The notes under the pieces are model-generated. The model saw only the letters and a program-made list of their open reading frames with translations. It ran no database searches and was not told the origin of the DNA. From the NCBI GenBank assembly GCA_900767825.1, contig CAAGAN010000028.1, positions 1 to 64,000 on the forward strand: a stretch of DNA of 64,000 nucleotides. The letters run 5' to 3'. This document shows positions 60,597-64,000 of this stretch, one piece after another. The position numbers and the translations under genes were made by a program. The stretch is from Bacilli bacterium (lineage in GTDB: Bacteria; Bacillota_I; Bacilli_A; RFN20; CAG-826). Numbering within the stretch: the stretch's first letter is position 1; each line of letters begins with the position of its first letter.

Positions 60597-62015
60597 ATAG
60601 ATCATCAAGAGTAACAACATTAGAAAATATGCTGCTATATTCATTTTTGAATAGGCCGAAAGTTGTAATCAAAGTGTTATGGACGACAAATTTCTTTGAA
60701 ATAGAGTCAGAAAGCAACGTTTGCCTGCCCATTATCTTTTTATAATATTCCTTACTTACCTTGAAATCATCGCTGTAGTATTTGATTTCACACATATTTA
60801 TTATGTTGTCATTCCTTTTGATTAATAAATCTATTTGAGTTCCTTCTTCATCACCGTTTCGCTTTGACCATGCACTGCTTTCGGTAATAACAGCAGGTAT
60901 ACCAAGGGCAAATTTAATCTGGTCTATGTGATTAAAGCAAGCATTCTCGAAAGCAAATCCTCTCCACGAAGTCAAGGATGGAGAAGTTACATTTTGTTGC
61001 CAAAATTGGTTATTTAATCTAGATTTGCCTTCTAAGAAATGCAAATAGAAGATGCAAAAAGGGTCAATCAATTTATAATGCACTTCTCTTTTCCCACATC
61101 CAAAAGGAACATATGCAGCGACGAAATCGCTTGAAACCAAAGCGTTGAGGTTGCTAGACAATATTGAACCATCGGCAATCCCTACTTTTTCTACAATTTC
61201 CTTTCTTGTATAGCCAGCATTTCTAGTATAAAGGAATTTTACAATGGATTTAACTACTTCTGAATCAGAGAACATTGAAGAAAAAAGACGCTTGAATTCA
61301 TCTTTGAAAACACCATGCGATTTAAAGAATAAATTGTCAATATTCTGGGCTAAGCTCAATTCAGGCTTAATATAGCCCATATAATAAGGAATACCTCCAA
61401 AGATCATATAGCTTTGAGCAATGTCATATCTTGATAATCCCACATTGTTGCTCTTATAGAATTGTTCGCACTCATTCAAATTAAAAGGTGATAGCTTTAT
61501 TACATAAGTCAATCTGTTATATAAACCACCGTAATTATTTATGAGCTTGTTTTGTATCCATGAGTTTGCACTTCCGGAAACAATAACCATAAATTATCCC
61601 TATGTGAAGCCCAACCATTCCAAAATGATTCAAAAGCTCTTACAAAGGATGATTTTGGGGTATCCATCCAAGGCAATTCATCGAGAAATACAACTTGCCT
61701 AGAGCCGTCAGCCTTGGATTGAAGAAACTTCTCAAGAAGCAAAAAAGCATCAAACCAATTAGAAGGTCTTTTGCAATTATTAAGCCCATGCATCAATAAA
61801 GACCTATAGAAGCAATATACTTGTTCCTTAAGTAAAGGCCTATAACCAAAAGAAGGTGAAAGAGCAGCATGCCTAAAAGTTATCTTGTCTTTAAAAGCTT
61901 CTTCGATTAGGAAGGTCTTCCCAAGTCCTTTGCGACCATACAGCACAACTAATTCGCTTTTCTTACTATTATAAATAGCATTAAGGTCAAGCTTTTCTTT
62001 CTCTCTACCAATCAT
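60586..62015 (-). pseudogene. AAA ATPase with DUF234 nuclease-like domain, broken by a frameshift
   Basis: Two adjacent frames together make one protein of about 475 residues. The first (from ATG 62013-62015, with AAAGAGG upstream) has the P-loop GRKGLGKTFLIEE and a Walker B VVFLDELPWMD, typical of PF01637-type ATPases, and ends out of frame. The second carries on at IVSGSANSWIQNKL and ends in a DUF234-like domain with QIDLLIKRND and CEIKYYSDDF, a PD-(D/E)xK-like D...ExK core. The break is at about 61588-61594, in a TTT run where one missing T would restore the frame. A sequencing error or a real decayed gene are both possible. Such ATPases are frequent in mobile, toxin-like or orphan loci; the function is unknown. 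Confidence 0.8.
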
Positions 62016-62049
62016 TAATAAATGCCTCTTTATCAAGAGTAACCTCATT

Positions 62050-62095
62050 ATAAACCGCGGTCAATCAACAAAAATATCAGTTCACCGCGGTTTAT
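62050..62095. promoter_or_regulatory. Paired CCGCGG operator-like inverted repeats upstream of the ATPase gene
   Basis: ATAAACCGCGGT (62050-62061) and its exact reverse complement ACCGCGGTTTAT (62084-62095) face each other across 22 bp. Each half contains the palindrome ACCGCGGT, strikingly GC-rich for this DNA. On the minus strand the inner copy runs directly into a TATAAT -10 box at 62048-62053 region, so a protein bound there would control the ATPase gene. Confidence 0.6.
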
Positions 62096-62209
62096 CAAAT
62101 AAAAGTTGGCTTTTTATCGTACTTTATATTTAAATTAAAGTTCTGATAAAACCAAACTAATTTAATGCCCATAAATAAAATACATTCATCACCTATTATT
62201 CTTTTCTAG

Positions 62210-62215
62210 TAAAAT
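62210..62215 (+). promoter_or_regulatory. Candidate -10 box of tex, close to the start codon
   Basis: TAAAAT ends 7 nt before the tex ATG and no ribosome binding site is present between. A TATTAT at 62195-62200 is an alternative -10. No good -35 box was found. Confidence 0.35.
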
Positions 62216-62222
62216 AGCCCTT

Positions 62223-64000
62223 ATGGAAATTAATACTTACTTAGCAAACAAACTACAAATTGAATATAGACAAGTAAACGCCGTCTTAAAATTATTAGAT
62301 GAAGGATGTTCTATCCCTTTCATCGCTAGATATAGAAAAGAAGAAACATCCAATTTAAGCGATGTCACCCTTAGACAGCTAGAAGAAGAGAAAGAAAAAT
62401 TCGAGAAATTAGAAGAAAGAAAGAAAACTATCCTTGCTTCAATTGAAGAACAAGGGAAGTTAACTGATGAATTAAGATTAAAGATAACTCAATGCGAATC
62501 TTTGTCTCTGCTTGAAACTATATATCGTCCATATAAACCTAAACGTTCTACCAGGGGTTCAATTGCTAGAGATAAAGGATTAGCCCCCTTAAGCGAATTT
62601 ATCTTAAAGCAATCATCTTCTATAGGAGATTTATATAAATATGCTTCTACTTTTATCAATAAAGAAAAAGGATTAGATGATGTAAATACGATCATTAACA
62701 TGGCAAAAGATATAATCGCAGAAGATATATCAGATAATCCCTCCTTCTATTTATTTGCTAAAAGCTATATCAATAGGACTGCTAAACTTACTAGCAAGCA
62801 AACTAAAGAAGATATTGATAACAAATATCTAAATTATGCTTCCTTTGCTTCTCCTATTTATAAAATTAGGCCATACCAAACTCTAGCATTGCTTAGAGGC
62901 AAGAAAGAAAAGAAATTATCTTATTCATTCGATTATGATGAAATTACAATCATTAACGAGATATCTAGAAATGTAATTAAACGCAATTCACCTTATTTTG
63001 AATTATTAAAAGAAACTATTGTTGATTCATATAAAAGATTAATCAAACCATCGGTAGAAAATGAAATAATGTCTGATTTAACTACAAAGGCCGAAGATTC
63101 TTCTTTAGTTTTGTTTTCTAAAAACCTAAAGCAATTATTATTAGAACCCCCATTAAAGAATAAACAAATACTAGGATTTGATCCTGGGTTTAGGAATGGC
63201 TGCAAATTGGCATTAATCAATAAGCAAGGCGATGTAATTGAAACTACAATTATCTATCCAACAATCGGAAAAGAAAAAGAAGCCGAGAATATATTGCTTT
63301 CAATGTATAAACAATATGGCTTTGATATTGTTGCATTAGGAAACGGGACTGCTTCAAGAGAATCAGAAGCATTCCTAAACAAATTTATTGAGAATAACAA
63401 TCTAAAAGAAAAAATAGAGATATCAATTGTAAATGAATCTGGTGCCTCTATTTATAGTGCTTCCCCTTTAGCAATTAAAGAATTCCCTAATATGGATATA
63501 GACGAACGCAGTGCAGTATCTTTAGCTAGACGTTTATTAGATCCAATCTCGGAATTAGTAAAGATTCCACCTGAATCAATTGGAGTTGGCCAATATCAAC
63601 ATGACTTAGACCAGAAAAGACTAAAGCAGACATTAAGCGCCACTACGATTGATACAGTCAATGAAGTCGGGGTATATCTAAATACTTCTTCTATTTCTTT
63701 ACTTAAATATGTATCGGGATTAAATGAGAAGATGGCCACTAGTATTGTTGAATATAGGAATGTCAATGGACCATTTAAGGAAAGAAAAGAATTACTTAAA
63801 GTCAAAGGGATTGGAGAAAAGACTTATATGGATGCGATTGGCTTCCTTCGTATAGAAAATTCAAATCCATTAGAAAAAACTAGCGTACATCCTAAAGACT
63901 ATAATTCCACTTTCGCTTTGCTTAAATTATTAAATATAAGCCTAGATTCTTTAGGTAAAGATGAATCTAATGAAAAATTAGACAACCTAGATAATCTAGA
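62223..64000 (+). CDS. tex: Tex-like RNA-binding transcription accessory protein, partial
   Basis: The frame is open from this ATG to the window edge (592 codons seen). The N-terminus IARYRKEETSNLSDVTLRQLEEE is diagnostic in its part FIARYRKE, followed by YRPYKPKRSTRG. A YqgF-like RNase H domain starts near residue 320 with LGFDPGFRNGCKLA and continues with NESGASIYSAS. After it come ERSAVSLARRLLDP, VGQYQHDLDQ, and helix-hairpin-helix motifs near LKVKGIGEKTYMDAIGFLRI, key KGIGEKT. The C-terminal S1 domain lies beyond the window. Tex proteins bind nucleic acid and affect transcription. Confidence 0.95.
   Translation, partial: MEINTYLANKLQIEYRQVNAVLKLLDEGCSIPFIARYRKEETSNLSDVTLRQLEEEKEKFEKLEERKKTILASIEEQGKLTDELRLKITQCESLSLLETIYRPYKPKRSTRGSIARDKGLAPLSEFILKQSSSIGDLYKYASTFINKEKGLDDVNTIINMAKDIIAEDISDNPSFYLFAKSYINRTAKLTSKQTKEDIDNKYLNYASFASPIYKIRPYQTLALLRGKKEKKLSYSFDYDEITIINEISRNVIKRNSPYFELLKETIVDSYKRLIKPSVENEIMSDLTTKAEDSSLVLFSKNLKQLLLEPPLKNKQILGFDPGFRNGCKLALINKQGDVIETTIIYPTIGKEKEAENILLSMYKQYGFDIVALGNGTASRESEAFLNKFIENNNLKEKIEISIVNESGASIYSASPLAIKEFPNMDIDERSAVSLARRLLDPISELVKIPPESIGVGQYQHDLDQKRLKQTLSATTIDTVNEVGVYLNTSSISLLKYVSGLNEKMATSIVEYRNVNGPFKERKELLKVKGIGEKTYMDAIGFLRIENSNPLEKTSVHPKDYNSTFALLKLLNISLDSLGKDESNEKLDNLDNL

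Noticed and set aside
61588..61594. Programmed -1 frameshift joining the two ATPase frames
   Set aside because: The sequence at the break is not a slippery heptamer of the X-XXY-YYZ type, and no strong downstream stem was seen. A single-base loss or sequencing error is simpler.

Overview
The window is dense, low-GC bacterial DNA read with the standard bacterial code: TGA is used as a stop (for example at the end of the exonuclease gene) and Trp is TGG. Gene content points to the Bacilli side of the Firmicutes: GpsB, RecU, DnaD, RNase Y with YmdB, YhaM, a Bacillus-type RNase P RNA, a SufC-D-S-U-B operon and LafA/LafC-like glycolipid genes. No sporulation genes are seen. Many Ser-rich lipoproteins suggest an uncultured, host-associated member of the Bacilli/Erysipelotrichia-Mollicutes fringe. 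That placement is inferred from gene content and is not proven.

Layout. (a) 0-11.9 kb, minus strand: pgsA-cinA-recA, then rny-ymdB-miaB-miaA-tcdA-fhs-DUF951 and an ABC protein with a truncated permease part. (b) 11.9-19 kb: rnpB and gpsB; a divergent exonuclease-recU pair; nth-dnaD-cca; hup; der-cmk and small membrane proteins. (c) 19-29 kb: ferredoxin; an FMN-riboswitch-controlled riboflavin transporter; parB-parA-rsmG-mnmG; then the Suf operon, all on the minus strand. (d) 29-36 kb: a PrsA-like parvulin lipoprotein and a degenerate partner, HIT, YhaM and RecX, the same neighbourhood seen around prsA in Bacillus. (e) 35-42 kb: glycosyltransferase and flippase for glycolipid, a TetR regulator, DegV, two unknown genes and an SDR enzyme. 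(f) 42-47.5 kb: three large lipoproteins in a row, the first built of BspA-type leucine-rich repeats. (g) 47.6-53.4 kb: recN, a C69 dipeptidase and a three-gene ABC exporter. (h) 53.5-60.6 kb: a compact pstS-C-A-B-phoU-phoP-phoR operon behind a three-repeat Pho box. (i) 60.6-64 kb: a frameshifted AAA ATPase/nuclease-like gene with CCGCGG operator-like repeats, and the start of tex, which runs off the window.

The most notable observations are: a MiaB protein whose C-terminus carries an extra YmcA/YlbF-like domain, next to RNase Y; a half-size CCA-adding enzyme; several genes whose -10 box lies only 6-8 nt before the start codon with no Shine-Dalgarno sequence (candidate leaderless mRNAs); a parvulin domain split by a large insertion; and a terminator whose stem contains the ribosome binding site of the next gene. 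No CRISPR array, prophage, insertion sequence or tRNA gene was recognised.
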